64,000 nt of DNA from Saccharothrix luteola (GCF_020859565.1 NZ_JAJHUO010000019.1:161111-225110), one strand, 5' to 3'; shown: positions 25,521 through 33,879, counted from the first letter of the stretch. Notes: generated by a model from the letters alone, not told the origin. Program-made: numbers and translations.

Positions 25521-28046
25521 TCAGCCGAACGCCACCAGGTACGTGGCCACCACCGCGAGCAGGTACACCGGGTAGCCGACGCGGGAGGCCCGGGCGAGCC
25601 GGCGTTCCGCGTCGTCGCGCCGCACCGACGCCAGCCGCTTGCGGAGCATGGCGACGAGCACGCACCCGGCGGCCAGCAGGATGAACGCGTAGTAGCCCCA
25701 CTCCAGCGCGACCGTGTAGCTGACCGACGGCAGTTGCGACGTCACGTTGTTCAGCAGCACGGCCGTGCTCAGGATCGCCGTGACGCCCATCGACACGGGT
25801 GCGGCGCCGTCGGTGGCCTTGAAGAACAGCGACAGGTACGTGACGGAGATCAGCAGCAGCAGCGGCAGCAGGTTCTTCAGCAGGAACGGCAGCGTGTCGC
25901 GGACGATCTCCACCTCGCCCGTGTACTGGCTGTAGTAGATGCCCCCGGCGGCGCCGACCGCGGAGCCGTCGCCGAGAGCGTCGCTGCTGCCGACCGTCCG
26001 CTGGAAGAAGCGGGCCGACGTGGCCAGCCAGTTCGGGATGTCGTTGATCGTCGCCTCCGCGTCCGCGCCGCTGCGCAGGTGGTGCTCGGGCGGCACGTCG
26101 AGGATCTCCTTGTCGGTCACGTACACGACCTCGTCGGCGGTCCGGGTCCGGTTCTGCAGGACGACTTCGAGGCGCTGGTGGTCGAACGGGAAGCTGCGGA
26201 ACTCGAAGCCGTTCTTGAACCGGTCGGCCACCCGGTACAGCCGGTAGGTGCCGTCCGCGCCGGTGACGTCGCGCAGCGGCTCGCCCAGCTCCAGGCCCGG
26301 CTCGACCGCGTTGATGAAGTGCACGTCCGCCGCCGTGTGCGGGCCGGTGTACTTGAGCCACAGGAAGAAGTCCATGAAGTACGTGCCGTCGCGGGTGTCG
26401 AGGTCGCGCAGCTCGTTGATGTTGATGCCGGTGGCCACGACCTGGCGGCGGGTGAGGTACCGGTCCTCGCCGATCGCGATCACCGTGCCGTCGGCGAGGC
26501 CTGCGCCCAACGCCTCGGGCGTCGGCGGCTCGTACACCGTCAGCTGCACGGGCGCGGACACCAGTCGCTCGCCGTCGCTGGTCACGAACGACACCGGCAT
26601 CTGCGCCGAGCCGTTGGCGGTGAAGTACAGCGGGCCGAGCAGCGCCGGGAACGCGTTCTTCTTGTCCTTCAACGCGGCGAGGCTGTCGCGCAGCCGCTCG
26701 CGGTCGTCGGCGAGGGTCGTCTCGTCGAGGCCGATGCGGTGGGCGGTGACGACGTGCAGACCGACGTTGAGCGCCTCCCGGGCGGTGGCGGCGTGCCAGC
26801 GCGGGCGTTCGCCGTACCGCCGCTGGTAGTCCTCGGCCCAGGCCAGCGCGGGGCCGGACAGCGAGTCGTGCGCCATCGGGGTCGCCAGGTGCAGGTCGTG
26901 CGTGACGCCGCCGAGGGCGTCGTGGAACGACATGGTGCCCAAGGTGGCCGTGCCCAGGATCGGCGCGTCCACGCCCGCGTCCCGCAGCCCCTTCACCAGC
27001 GGGACGCCGTTGCGGTCCTCGGTGGCGAGCAGGACCGGCGTGCCGGGGGCGAGGGCCTTGATCCGGTCGACGGCCGCCCGCGGGTCGTCGGTGACGGGCA
27101 CGGTGGCCACGACCTCGCCGAACCGCCGGTAGGACTCGGTGAACGCGGCCTGCGCGGAGCGGCCGGAGGCGTGGTCGTCGTGGACGATCGCGACCTTGTC
27201 CGCGCCGAGTACCTCGGCGGCGTACGCGGCGAGGAAGTCGCCCTGGGTGCGGTCGCCGAACGTGCTGCGGAAGAACCAGTCGCTGCCGTCGGTGACGCTC
27301 GACCCGCTGGCCGACGGCGTGACCGCGGGGATGCCGGCCGCCTGGTAGATCGGGGCGGCGGCGAGGGAGGTGACCGTGACGCCGTGCCCGATCACGTACA
27401 GCGCCTTGTTCTCGCGGACGATCTCCTCGGCGATCTGCCTCGCGCGTTCGGGCTGGTCGGCGTCGTCGTAGACGAGCAGCTCGACCGGGTGGCCGTGGAC
27501 GCCGCCGTCGGCGTTGACGTCGTCCAGTCCCATCCGCACGCCGCGTTCGACGTGGGCGGCGGCGGCCGGGTCTCGCCCGGTCAGGCCCGCGACCAGGGCG
27601 ACGTGCACGGGGCTGTCGGTGGCTTCGCTGACGGCGGTCCACACGCCCGCGCCGGTCAGCGTCACCAGGACCACGACGGCCGCCGCGACCGGCGCTTTCA
27701 GCTTCGTGCGGCGTTTCGGCGCGGTGTCCACGGGTTCCGGTCGCGGTGGTTCGACCACGTCTTGCGCCTCGGGTGGCGCTTTCGGTTCGACGCCGCGCAG
27801 TGCGCGCCGGGCGCGGTCGGTGGCGGGGTCCGCCTTGATCGCGTACGCCCGGTCGAGGCAGAACAGGCGTTCGGCGTCGTCGGGGACCAGCTCGGCGAGC
27901 CAGCGCCAGGCCGGCTCGTACTCGGTGTCCTCGGCCAGCGCCACGCCGAGCAGCTCCCGTGCTCCGGCGGGGTCCGTGGCGCGCAGGGAGATCGCCCGGT
28001 GCGTGAGCGTGACGGCGGTGTCGGGTTTGGCGGGCTTTTCAGGCAC
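25521..28046 (-). CDS. Periplasmic-binding-domain / pentameric ligand-gated ion channel fusion
   Basis: This 841-residue protein joins two receptor modules. Residues 8-85 form TPR-like helical pairs. A Pro-rich linker leads to a membrane helix at 117-139 (VAAAVVVLVTLTGAGVW). Residues 146 to about 505 are a type I periplasmic binding domain of the branched-chain amino acid class (VALVAGLTGRDP, PIYQAAGIPAVTPSASG). Residues about 510-715 read as the beta-rich extracellular domain of a Cys-loop receptor, with the hallmark FPFDHQRL at 619-626. As in other bacterial channels, the two loop cysteines are absent. Four helices follow: M1 near 718-742 (TLPFLLKNLLPLLLLISVTY), pore-lining M2 near 750-770 (PVSMGVTAILSTAVLLNN), M3 near 777-800, M4 near 823-840. 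Predicted topology is N-in with both sensors outside, forming a pentameric ion pore. A ligand bound by the outer domain could gate the pore, which is inference. It follows a small acidic gene on the same strand. Confidence 0.85.
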   Translation of the reverse strand: MPEKPAKPDTAVTLTHRAISLRATDPAGARELLGVALAEDTEYEPAWRWLAELVPDDAERLFCLDRAYAIKADPATDRARRALRGVEPKAPPEAQDVVEPPRPEPVDTAPKRRTKLKAPVAAAVVVLVTLTGAGVWTAVSEATDSPVHVALVAGLTGRDPAAAAHVERGVRMGLDDVNADGGVHGHPVELLVYDDADQPERARQIAEEIVRENKALYVIGHGVTVTSLAAAPIYQAAGIPAVTPSASGSSVTDGSDWFFRSTFGDRTQGDFLAAYAAEVLGADKVAIVHDDHASGRSAQAAFTESYRRFGEVVATVPVTDDPRAAVDRIKALAPGTPVLLATEDRNGVPLVKGLRDAGVDAPILGTATLGTMSFHDALGGVTHDLHLATPMAHDSLSGPALAWAEDYQRRYGERPRWHAATAREALNVGLHVVTAHRIGLDETTLADDRERLRDSLAALKDKKNAFPALLGPLYFTANGSAQMPVSFVTSDGERLVSAPVQLTVYEPPTPEALGAGLADGTVIAIGEDRYLTRRQVVATGININELRDLDTRDGTYFMDFFLWLKYTGPHTAADVHFINAVEPGLELGEPLRDVTGADGTYRLYRVADRFKNGFEFRSFPFDHQRLEVVLQNRTRTADEVVYVTDKEILDVPPEHHLRSGADAEATINDIPNWLATSARFFQRTVGSSDALGDGSAVGAAGGIYYSQYTGEVEIVRDTLPFLLKNLLPLLLLISVTYLSLFFKATDGAAPVSMGVTAILSTAVLLNNVTSQLPSVSYTVALEWGYYAFILLAAGCVLVAMLRKRLASVRRDDAERRLARASRVGYPVYLLAVVATYLVAFG

Positions 28047-28052
28047 GGGCGG

Positions 28053-28058
28053 AGGCTA
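28053..28058 (-). promoter_or_regulatory. Candidate -10 box of the ion channel gene
   Basis: Read on the minus strand, TAGCCT lies six bases before the GTG start at 28046. The leader contains no purine-rich ribosome site, so a leaderless mRNA is likely if GTG 28046 is the true start. Confidence 0.4.
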
Positions 28059-28118
28059 GGCAGGCCACCTGGTGCCCGATCGAGGATCCCTTGATCGTGG
28101 CAGAGTCACCTGATCAGG

Positions 28119-28385
28119 TCATTCGATGGGGCGGCCGTCCTCGTCCTCGATGTGCATGGCGGCGTCCTCGGGGCCGCGCAGGTAGTTCGACCCGGCCTCA
28201 TCGGCGATCGACGTCGGCTCCTCGTCGACGAAGTCGCCCTCGTCGTCGGGCGCGGAGTACTGCGGGCCTGGTGCTTCGGGGTCGCGGCGCGGGCTGTGGC
28301 CCTCGCCCGCGCCCCACCGCGGCTCGATCGCCTCCTGTTGCTCGGACATCGGTCCTCCTCGGGCGTGCGCTCGTTCGTCGGCCAT
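28119..28385 (-). CDS. Small acidic hydrophilic protein
   Basis: Two starts are supported: ATG 28385 after GGGAGGAG (88 aa) and ATG 28349 after GAGGAGG (76 aa), both in frame. The protein is Glu/Asp-rich with no helix-forming hydrophobic stretch. Its end, GPEDAAMHIEDEDGRP, resembles the tail of actinobacterial DUF5709-like proteins, but I am not sure of the family. It lies 72 bp ahead of the ion channel gene on the same strand and may be co-transcribed. The perfect palindrome ACCTGATCAGGT at 28108-28119 sits at its stop codon. Confidence 0.6.
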   Translation of the reverse strand: MADERAHARGGPMSEQQEAIEPRWGAGEGHSPRRDPEAPGPQYSAPDDEGDFVDEEPTSIADEAGSNYLRGPEDAAMHIEDEDGRPIE

Positions 28386-28490
28386 GGTCGCTCCTCCCGT
28401 GCCGGGCAGGGGGCACACCGACGGGTTACCCGCGTGCCCCGATCGGACACTGCTCGTTTGCCCGCGCGTGAGCCGGTGAACCCGGAGGTC

Positions 28491-29138
28491 ATGACGAGGA
28501 GCGGCACGATGGCGGTGTCGGTCGACGCCTGGGGTGTCGACTTGGCCGCCGACCTCGGCGTGCCGTCCGAGCCGGCCGGTGTGGTGGTGTTCGCGCACGG
28601 TTCGGGCAGCTCGCGGCACAGCGGGCGCAACCAGGCCGTGGCGGAGTCGCTGCGGCGGGACGGGTACGCGACCCTGCTGCTCGACCTGTTGACCGAGCGC
28701 GAGGAGCGGGAGGACCGGGTCACCGGGCGGCTGCGGTTCGACATCGGGCTGCTGGCGGAGCGGGTGGCGGCGTCGGTGGAGTGGACGTCGAGGGCGCCGG
28801 CGACGCGGGATCTGCCGATCGGGCTGTTCGGTGCGAGCACGGGCGCGGCGGCGGCGTTGGTGGCGGCGGCCGGGACGTACCTGGTGAGGGCGGTCGTGTC
28901 GCGCGGCGGGCGGCCGGACTTGGCGGGGCGGGCGTTGTCGCGGGTGCGTGCGCCGACGTTGCTGGTGGTCGGCGGTCGTGACGAGGAGGTGCTGGGGCTG
29001 AACCGCGCGGCGGCGGAGCAGTTGGCGGTGCTGTGGCGGCTCGAGGTGGTGGAGGGCGCGACGCACCTGTTCGAGGAGCCGGGGGCGTTGGACCAGGTCG
29101 CCCAGCTGGCGGGTTCGTGGTTCCGGGACTTCCTCTGA
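28491..29138 (+). CDS. Dienelactone-hydrolase-like alpha/beta hydrolase
   Basis: The ATG at 28491 follows GGAGG and gives 215 residues. VVFAHGSGSSRHSGRNQ gives the oxyanion region, GLFGASTGAAAALVAA is the nucleophile elbow with Ser, and GATHLFEEPG supplies the His. Proteins of this length occur in actinobacteria, often with a phosphoribosyltransferase partner, which is absent here. The substrate is unknown. It ends just before a strong bidirectional terminator shared with the GH64 gene. Confidence 0.8.
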   Translation: MTRSGTMAVSVDAWGVDLAADLGVPSEPAGVVVFAHGSGSSRHSGRNQAVAESLRRDGYATLLLDLLTEREEREDRVTGRLRFDIGLLAERVAASVEWTSRAPATRDLPIGLFGASTGAAAALVAAAGTYLVRAVVSRGGRPDLAGRALSRVRAPTLLVVGGRDEEVLGLNRAAAEQLAVLWRLEVVEGATHLFEEPGALDQVAQLAGSWFRDFL

Positions 29139-29155
29139 TCTTCGCCTTGCGAGGT

Positions 29156-29191
29156 GGACGCGGCGCGACGGCGGGTGGTCGCGCCGCGTCC
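29156..29191. terminator. Bidirectional terminator hairpin
   Basis: GGACGCGGCGCGAC (29156-29169) and GTCGCGCCGCGTCC (29178-29191) pair perfectly over 14 bp with an 8-base loop. It lies between two convergent genes and has no U-run, as is usual in actinobacteria. Confidence 0.75.
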
Positions 29192-29219
29192 GGGCGGTGG
29201 GCGCTGCCCTACGGCGCGC

Positions 29220-30812
29220 TCAACGACGCCACTTCTGGTTCGCGGTGCCCGCGCAGTCCCACAGCTGCAGGACCGCGTCGTTGTCCGGGTTCCAGTCGGC
29301 GATGTCCACGCACTTGTTCGCCTGCGGGTTGACGAGGTCGCCCGCTGCGGTCAGGACGAACTGCTGGGCCGGGTTCCCGCTGCACCTCGCGACCTGGACG
29401 GCGGCGCCGTTCGAGGTCGAGCCCCAGGCCACGTCCATGCACATGTCGTTCTGCGTGCGGAACGTGCCGCCGGTCGACTCCCACCGCTGGTTCGTGCCGC
29501 CCGTGCAGTCCCACACGATCAGGCGCTGGCCGTCGGCGAAGTTCCAGTTCGGCACGTCGACGCACTTGCCGTGCCAGGTGCTGACGATGCTGCCCGCCGG
29601 CCCCGGCGGAGGAGTGCTGCCGCCACCGGTGAACGGAGTCAGGACGATCCCCGCCGAACGCGGGTCGCCGTCGTGCACCAGCGACTCCTGCGCCTGCACG
29701 TCGTCGAACGCGAAGCCGTAGGCCTTGCCGTCCACCATGTTCTGGTGCACGAGCCGCGAGTAGTGGTTGGTGAGCGATCCCTGGTAGAAGTCGGCGGGCC
29801 CGCCGCCGGGCTGGGTGTCGATCCGGCCGAGCGTGGAGCGGTGCAGCGCGGCGCACAGGGTGCGCGCGATCGGACCGACGACCTGGTCGTTGGGCGCGTG
29901 CAGCGCGCCGTCGCAACCCCACACGTTCGACGTGGACGGTTTGGCGAACGACGCCACCTGACGTCCCGACGAGTCGGTGAAGTTCAGGGTGTTGCCCGAC
30001 GTGCGGCCGAAGTAGCGGATGTCCGGCCGGTCGCCGAACGGCACCACGGTCAACGTCTTGGTGGTGTAGGCGTTCCACGCCTGCGTGATGTACGGGTCGA
30101 GGTAGGCGCGGTCGAACAGGCCCGCGTCGGCCGCCTTGCCCGGCGCGAGCACGCGCACCACCGTGCCGTCGGCGCGGGTGCGGACCGAGTTCGCCCAACC
30201 GGCCTGGTTGCGCACGCCGTTGATGACGTTGTCGCGGCCATTGGCGACCAGCTCACCGGTCTTCTTCGTCACGCCGCTCGCGCCGGTCACGGTGACCGCG
30301 TGCGGCACGGCGAACATGTCGACCTGCGAGCTGTTCAACCACAGGCCCGCGTCGTTGTAGGTGAACTCGCTCCAGTCGAACAGGATGTCCCGGTTCGGGT
30401 CGCTCGGCGACCACGGCGCGGGCTGCACCAGGCCGTCCGGCGTGAGGAAGAACTTGAGCTTCTCCCCGAACGACATGTAGACGCGGCCGGAGATGAACCG
30501 CGGCACGCGCAGGGTGATGTTGCCGCCGTTGGGCGGGCCCGCGATCGACACGTCCGGCGCGGGCGAGGGCGGGTTGGCCCCGGCCGGCCACGGCGTGAAA
30601 GCGCCCGACTGGTTGACGTACCCGAGCCGGCCGCCGGGACGGATGTCGGTGCCGAGCACGTACAGGTGGACGGCCTCGGCACGACCGCTGTTGTTGGTGA
30701 TCGTGATCGGCAGCAGGTCCGGTCCGACGGCCGCGGCCGGTGTGGCGGCGGCCAGTGACGCCGCCGTGACGAGCGCGGCGAACGCGCTCGACCACTTCGT
30801 CAGGGTGCGCAT
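29220..30812 (-). CDS. Secreted beta-1,3-glucanase (GH64) with ricin-type lectin domain
   Basis: The ATG at 30812 gives 530 residues. Residues 1-28 are a Sec signal ending AAATPAAA. Residues 30 to about 390 match laminaripentaose-producing GH64 enzymes: GPDLLPITITNNSGR at the start, then ISGRVYMSFGEKLKFFLTP and VWGCDGALHAPND. A Gly/Pro linker (GGGSTPPPGPAG) leads to a C-terminal CBM13/ricin B trefoil with repeated CVDV and NQRW/NQKW (QxW-type) motifs. It should cleave fungal or plant beta-1,3-glucan outside the cell. A LacI-type operator lies about 95 bp upstream. Confidence 0.92.
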   Translation of the reverse strand: MRTLTKWSSAFAALVTAASLAAATPAAAVGPDLLPITITNNSGRAEAVHLYVLGTDIRPGGRLGYVNQSGAFTPWPAGANPPSPAPDVSIAGPPNGGNITLRVPRFISGRVYMSFGEKLKFFLTPDGLVQPAPWSPSDPNRDILFDWSEFTYNDAGLWLNSSQVDMFAVPHAVTVTGASGVTKKTGELVANGRDNVINGVRNQAGWANSVRTRADGTVVRVLAPGKAADAGLFDRAYLDPYITQAWNAYTTKTLTVVPFGDRPDIRYFGRTSGNTLNFTDSSGRQVASFAKPSTSNVWGCDGALHAPNDQVVGPIARTLCAALHRSTLGRIDTQPGGGPADFYQGSLTNHYSRLVHQNMVDGKAYGFAFDDVQAQESLVHDGDPRSAGIVLTPFTGGGSTPPPGPAGSIVSTWHGKCVDVPNWNFADGQRLIVWDCTGGTNQRWESTGGTFRTQNDMCMDVAWGSTSNGAAVQVARCSGNPAQQFVLTAAGDLVNPQANKCVDIADWNPDNDAVLQLWDCAGTANQKWRR

Positions 30813-30904
30813 GGTTGCGACTCCTCGGTGCAGGGCAAGGTTGTCCCGACCTCCCGGCCGGTTTCAGGGCGGCCAGGCGGTCGGACGCCGACGCGGACGG
30901 ATCC

Positions 30905-30920
30905 GTGAGAGCGCTTCCAC
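30905..30920. promoter_or_regulatory. Candidate LacI-family operator
   Basis: GTGAGAGCGCTTCCAC has the central AGCGCT and outer GTG/CAC symmetry of LacI/CebR-type boxes in actinobacteria, with two mismatched pairs. It lies 93 bp upstream of the glucanase start and would fit sugar-controlled expression. Confidence 0.5.
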
Positions 30921-31009
30921 AGCGTTGTGCGGTGGTTGGACCAATGTCAAGAGGGGAACGTGACCGGGACCACTGGAGTCCGATGTGGATCGGCGGCCAG
31001 AGTGGTGGC

Positions 31010-32209
31010 ATGACCTACGACCTCGACTCCGTCCGCGCCCGCTTCCCCTCCCTCGCCACCGGCACCGCCCACTTCGACGGTCCGGGCGGCTCGCAGGTGC
31101 CCGCCGCCGTCGCGGACGCCATGCGTGACGCGATGACCTCGTCCCTGGCGAACCGGGGCGTGGTGACCGACGCCGAACGCGCGGCCGACACGATCGTGCT
31201 GGACGCCCGGCGCGCGGTGGCCGACCTGCTCGGCGCGCCGCCGGAGGGCGTGGTGTTCGGGCGCAGCATGACGCAGCTGACCTACGACTTCGCCCGCACG
31301 CTGGCGCGGACCTGGGCGCCTGGTGACGAGGTGGTGGTGACCAGGCTCGACCACGACGCGAACGTGCGGCCGTGGGTGCAGGCGGCCGAGGCGGTCGGCG
31401 CGGTGGTGCGGTGGGTCGGGTTCGACCCGGCGACCGGTGAGCTGGACGACGTCGCCGAGGCGCTGTCGGAGCGGACCCGGCTGGTGGCCGTCACGGCGGC
31501 GTCGAACCTGGTCGGCACGCGTCCCGCGTTGGCGGGGATCGCCGCCGCGGCGCACGAGCGCGGCGCGCTGTTCTACGTGGACGGAGTGCACCTCGCCGCG
31601 CACCACCCGGTGGACGTGGCTGCGTTCGGGGCGGACTTCTTCGCGTGCTCGCCGTACAAGTTCTTCGGGCCGCACTGCGGTGTGGTGGCCGGGCGGCCGG
31701 AGGTGCTGGCGGACCTGCGGCCGGACAAGCTGCTGCCGTCGCCGGACGCCGTGCCGGAGCGGTTCGAGCTGGGCACGTTGCCGTACGAGGTGCTGGCCGG
31801 CTGCACGGCCGCAGTGGACTTCATCGCCGACGTGGTCCCGTCGGGCGGGACCCGTCGTGAGCGGATCGCGGCGTCGTTGACGGCGGTGGGCGCGCACGAG
31901 GACCGGTTGCGGGAGAGGGTCGAGGCGGGGCTGGCGGCGCTGCCCGGCGTGACGGTGTGGTCGCGGGCGCGGCTGCGCACGCCCACCGTGCTGGTGACGT
32001 TCGCCGGGCACGCGGCGGCGGACGTCTACCGGCACCTGGCCGGGTTGGGCGTGAACGCGCCGGCGGGCTCGTTCTACGCGATCGAGGCGTCCCGGTGGCT
32101 GGGGCTCGGCGACACCGGCGGGCTCAGGGTCGGGCTCGCGCCGTACTCGACCGAGGCCGAGGTGGACCGGCTGCTCGACGGGGTGGCCGCGTTCCTGCGT
32201 TCGGCCTAG
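31010..32209 (+). CDS. Cysteine desulfurase-like class V aminotransferase
   Basis: The ATG at 31010 gives 399 residues. The N-terminal FDGPGGSQVP, the DHDANVRPW segment, FYVDGVHLAAH (PLP-binding Asp) and SPYKFFGPH (Schiff-base Lys) match the cysteine-desulfurase-like subfamily typified by VC1184. No conserved active-site Cys loop like that of IscS is evident, so sulfur transfer is not assured. The C-terminus (GGLRVGLAPYSTEAEVDRLLD) is the usual small domain. It stands alone, divergent from the glucanase. Confidence 0.85.
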   Translation: MTYDLDSVRARFPSLATGTAHFDGPGGSQVPAAVADAMRDAMTSSLANRGVVTDAERAADTIVLDARRAVADLLGAPPEGVVFGRSMTQLTYDFARTLARTWAPGDEVVVTRLDHDANVRPWVQAAEAVGAVVRWVGFDPATGELDDVAEALSERTRLVAVTAASNLVGTRPALAGIAAAAHERGALFYVDGVHLAAHHPVDVAAFGADFFACSPYKFFGPHCGVVAGRPEVLADLRPDKLLPSPDAVPERFELGTLPYEVLAGCTAAVDFIADVVPSGGTRRERIAASLTAVGAHEDRLRERVEAGLAALPGVTVWSRARLRTPTVLVTFAGHAAADVYRHLAGLGVNAPAGSFYAIEASRWLGLGDTGGLRVGLAPYSTEAEVDRLLDGVAAFLRSA

Positions 32210-32350
32210 CGACGACCCCTGACGTGATGGGACGTCCGGCGCAATGTCGGCGTGACGGGTGAACACCGCTCACCGGGTGGCCGTACCCCCGGACGAGAAC
32301 GGGTCACCCCGCCGCGCAGGTGCGCCCGTACCCACACAGGAAGGTGGTCC

Positions 32351-33103
32351 ATGAGGCACACACGTCCGCAGTTCGGCAGGAAACGCGCGGTGGTGATCGG
32401 TGCGGTCGGCGTGGCGGCGATGGTGGTCACCGCGGTGGCCGCCCTCGCCACCGCCGGTGGCGGCGACGGGCAGGCGATCGTCTGCCCGTCGCCGGTCGGC
32501 GCGCTGTCCGCCGTGCCCGACGCGGCGAAGACCGAGGTCGCCCGGGAACTCGCGAACCTGGACAAGCAGCTCGGCGAGGCCAACGAGCGGTTGGCGCGAT
32601 CGGAGGGCGAGGGCGGGCCGAACTTCGTGGACAACGCGATCCTGGGTCCGTTGGCGAGCAAGCGGACCGCCGCGTTGGACCGGATCGGGATCGCCATCGG
32701 CCGGGTCGCCGGGCAGCGGCCGGACGGGCTGGAGGACTTCGCCGAGTGCGCGCTGGGCGAGGCGGGCGACGTCGTCGAGGTCACCTCGCCCCCCGTCGTG
32801 GAGGAGGTCGGCGAGCAGGTGATCGAGTGCCCGTCGCCCGTGGGCGCGTTGGCGGAGGTGCCCGCGGCGGCTCAGGACGAGGTGGCGCGGGAGTTGGCGA
32901 ACCTCGACGAGCAGGTGGAGGAGGCGAACGAGCGGCTGGTCGAGACCGAGGGCCAGGGTGGGCCGAACTTCGTGGACAACGCGATCCTGGGTCCGTTGGC
33001 GAGCAAGCGGACCGCCGCGTTGAACCGGATCGAGACGGCGATCGGTCGGGTCGCGGAGAAGCCCGAAGGGCTGGAGCGGTTCGCGGAGTGCTCGGTGGCG
33101 TGA
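32351..33103 (+). CDS. Membrane-anchored protein with duplicated domain, function unknown
   Basis: The ATG at 32351 after AGGAAGG gives 250 residues. Basic residues and a hydrophobic helix near residues 12-35 form a signal anchor. Two homologous repeats of about 90 residues follow (about 45-133 and 158-247), each beginning CPSPVGAL, holding EVARELANLD and GPNFVDNAILGPLASKR, and ending FAEC. One Cys at each end of a repeat suggests a disulfide. I do not recognise the family. A 63-bp stretch is identical between the two repeats although the rest has diverged, which points to recent duplication or gene conversion. Confidence 0.75.
   Translation: MRHTRPQFGRKRAVVIGAVGVAAMVVTAVAALATAGGGDGQAIVCPSPVGALSAVPDAAKTEVARELANLDKQLGEANERLARSEGEGGPNFVDNAILGPLASKRTAALDRIGIAIGRVAGQRPDGLEDFAECALGEAGDVVEVTSPPVVEEVGEQVIECPSPVGALAEVPAAAQDEVARELANLDEQVEEANERLVETEGQGGPNFVDNAILGPLASKRTAALNRIETAIGRVAEKPEGLERFAECSVA
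32615..32677 (+). repeat. 63-bp direct repeat, copy 1
   Basis: This stretch is identical to 32960-33022 and encodes the GPNFVDNAILGPLASKRTAA segment of the first domain repeat. Confidence 0.85.
32960..33022 (+). repeat. 63-bp direct repeat, copy 2
   Basis: Identical to 32615-32677, in the second domain repeat of the same gene, 345 bp downstream and in the same reading frame. Confidence 0.85.
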
Positions 33104-33113
33104 GCGGAAGGTC

Positions 33114-33147
33114 CTGGTCGGTTCGGGTGTGCGCCCGGACCGACCAG
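33114..33147. terminator. Terminator hairpin
   Basis: CTGGTCGGTTCGGG (33114-33127) and CCCGGACCGACCAG (33134-33147) pair over 14 bp with one G-T wobble and a 6-base loop, just after the duplicated-domain gene. Confidence 0.7.
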
Positions 33148-33279
33148 CGCCGTTCGGGGCGAGCCGGCCAGGCCGGTCGGGAAGCGGTCGAGGCCCTGGC
33201 CGAACAGGGCGTCCCGGTCGGGGTCGTCGAGGTGGTCGTTGGCGGCCAGGGAGGCGGAGGTGCCGGAGCCGGTCCGGTC

Positions 33280-33879
33280 CTAGCGGTGGCGCGGCCCGAA
33301 CGTCAGCCGCAGCCCGTGGACGGCGACGCTGACCAGCGGCCGGTGGGGGAGCAGCCACGCCAGTCCGCCCGTCGGGTCGACGTGCCAGCGGGCGCGGACC
33401 GGGGCCACGCGGCCGGTGGCGCGCAGCGGCGTGCGGGCCAGGCCGTCACCGAACGCCTGCCAGGTCGAGCCGACCGCCGGCAGCCGCACGCCGAACCGGG
33501 GCGTTCGTGCCCGGATCGAGGCGATCGGACCGTGCTCGTCCCGGGCGGACGCGGCGAGGTCCCGACCCCACTCGAACTCGGCCGGTTCCTTCGGGATGCC
33601 CCACAGCTCCCGGCCGCCCGCCCGCGACGCCGGGCTGTCGACCCAGATGCGCGTGATCGACACCCCGAACCGCAGGCCACGCCGCACCAGTACGGCGGCC
33701 AGCACCTCGTGGTAGGCCAGGCCGGGCGGTCGGTAGTCCACGAAGGCCGTCCCGACCACGGCCCGCCCGAACGCGGTCACCGGCCGCACCGGCAGCGGTG
33801 GCAGCGCCGTCGCCCGGACCAGCCACACCGACACGCACGCGCGACCGTGCAGCTCCCACGGCTCCGGCGGATAGGTCAC
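33280..33879 (-). CDS. Acetoacetate decarboxylase-family protein
   Basis: The ATG at 33879 gives 199 residues. ELWGIPKEPAEFEWGRD matches the conserved core of the acetoacetate decarboxylase fold, and YHEVLAAVLVRRGLRFGV precedes it as in that family. The Lys of IPKEPAEF is in the region of the Schiff-base Lys, but I cannot confirm equivalence. Many actinobacterial members are not decarboxylases and their reaction is unknown. It ends opposite the duplicated-domain gene and lies 121 bp after the end of the helicase gene. Confidence 0.75.
   Translation of the reverse strand: MTYPPEPWELHGRACVSVWLVRATALPPLPVRPVTAFGRAVVGTAFVDYRPPGLAYHEVLAAVLVRRGLRFGVSITRIWVDSPASRAGGRELWGIPKEPAEFEWGRDLAASARDEHGPIASIRARTPRFGVRLPAVGSTWQAFGDGLARTPLRATGRVAPVRARWHVDPTGGLAWLLPHRPLVSVAVHGLRLTFGPRHR

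Noticed and set aside
24445..27642. A second long minus-strand frame overlapping the ion channel gene
   Set aside because: The neighbouring frame encodes the binding-protein and channel domains with conserved motifs. This one is only a shadow.
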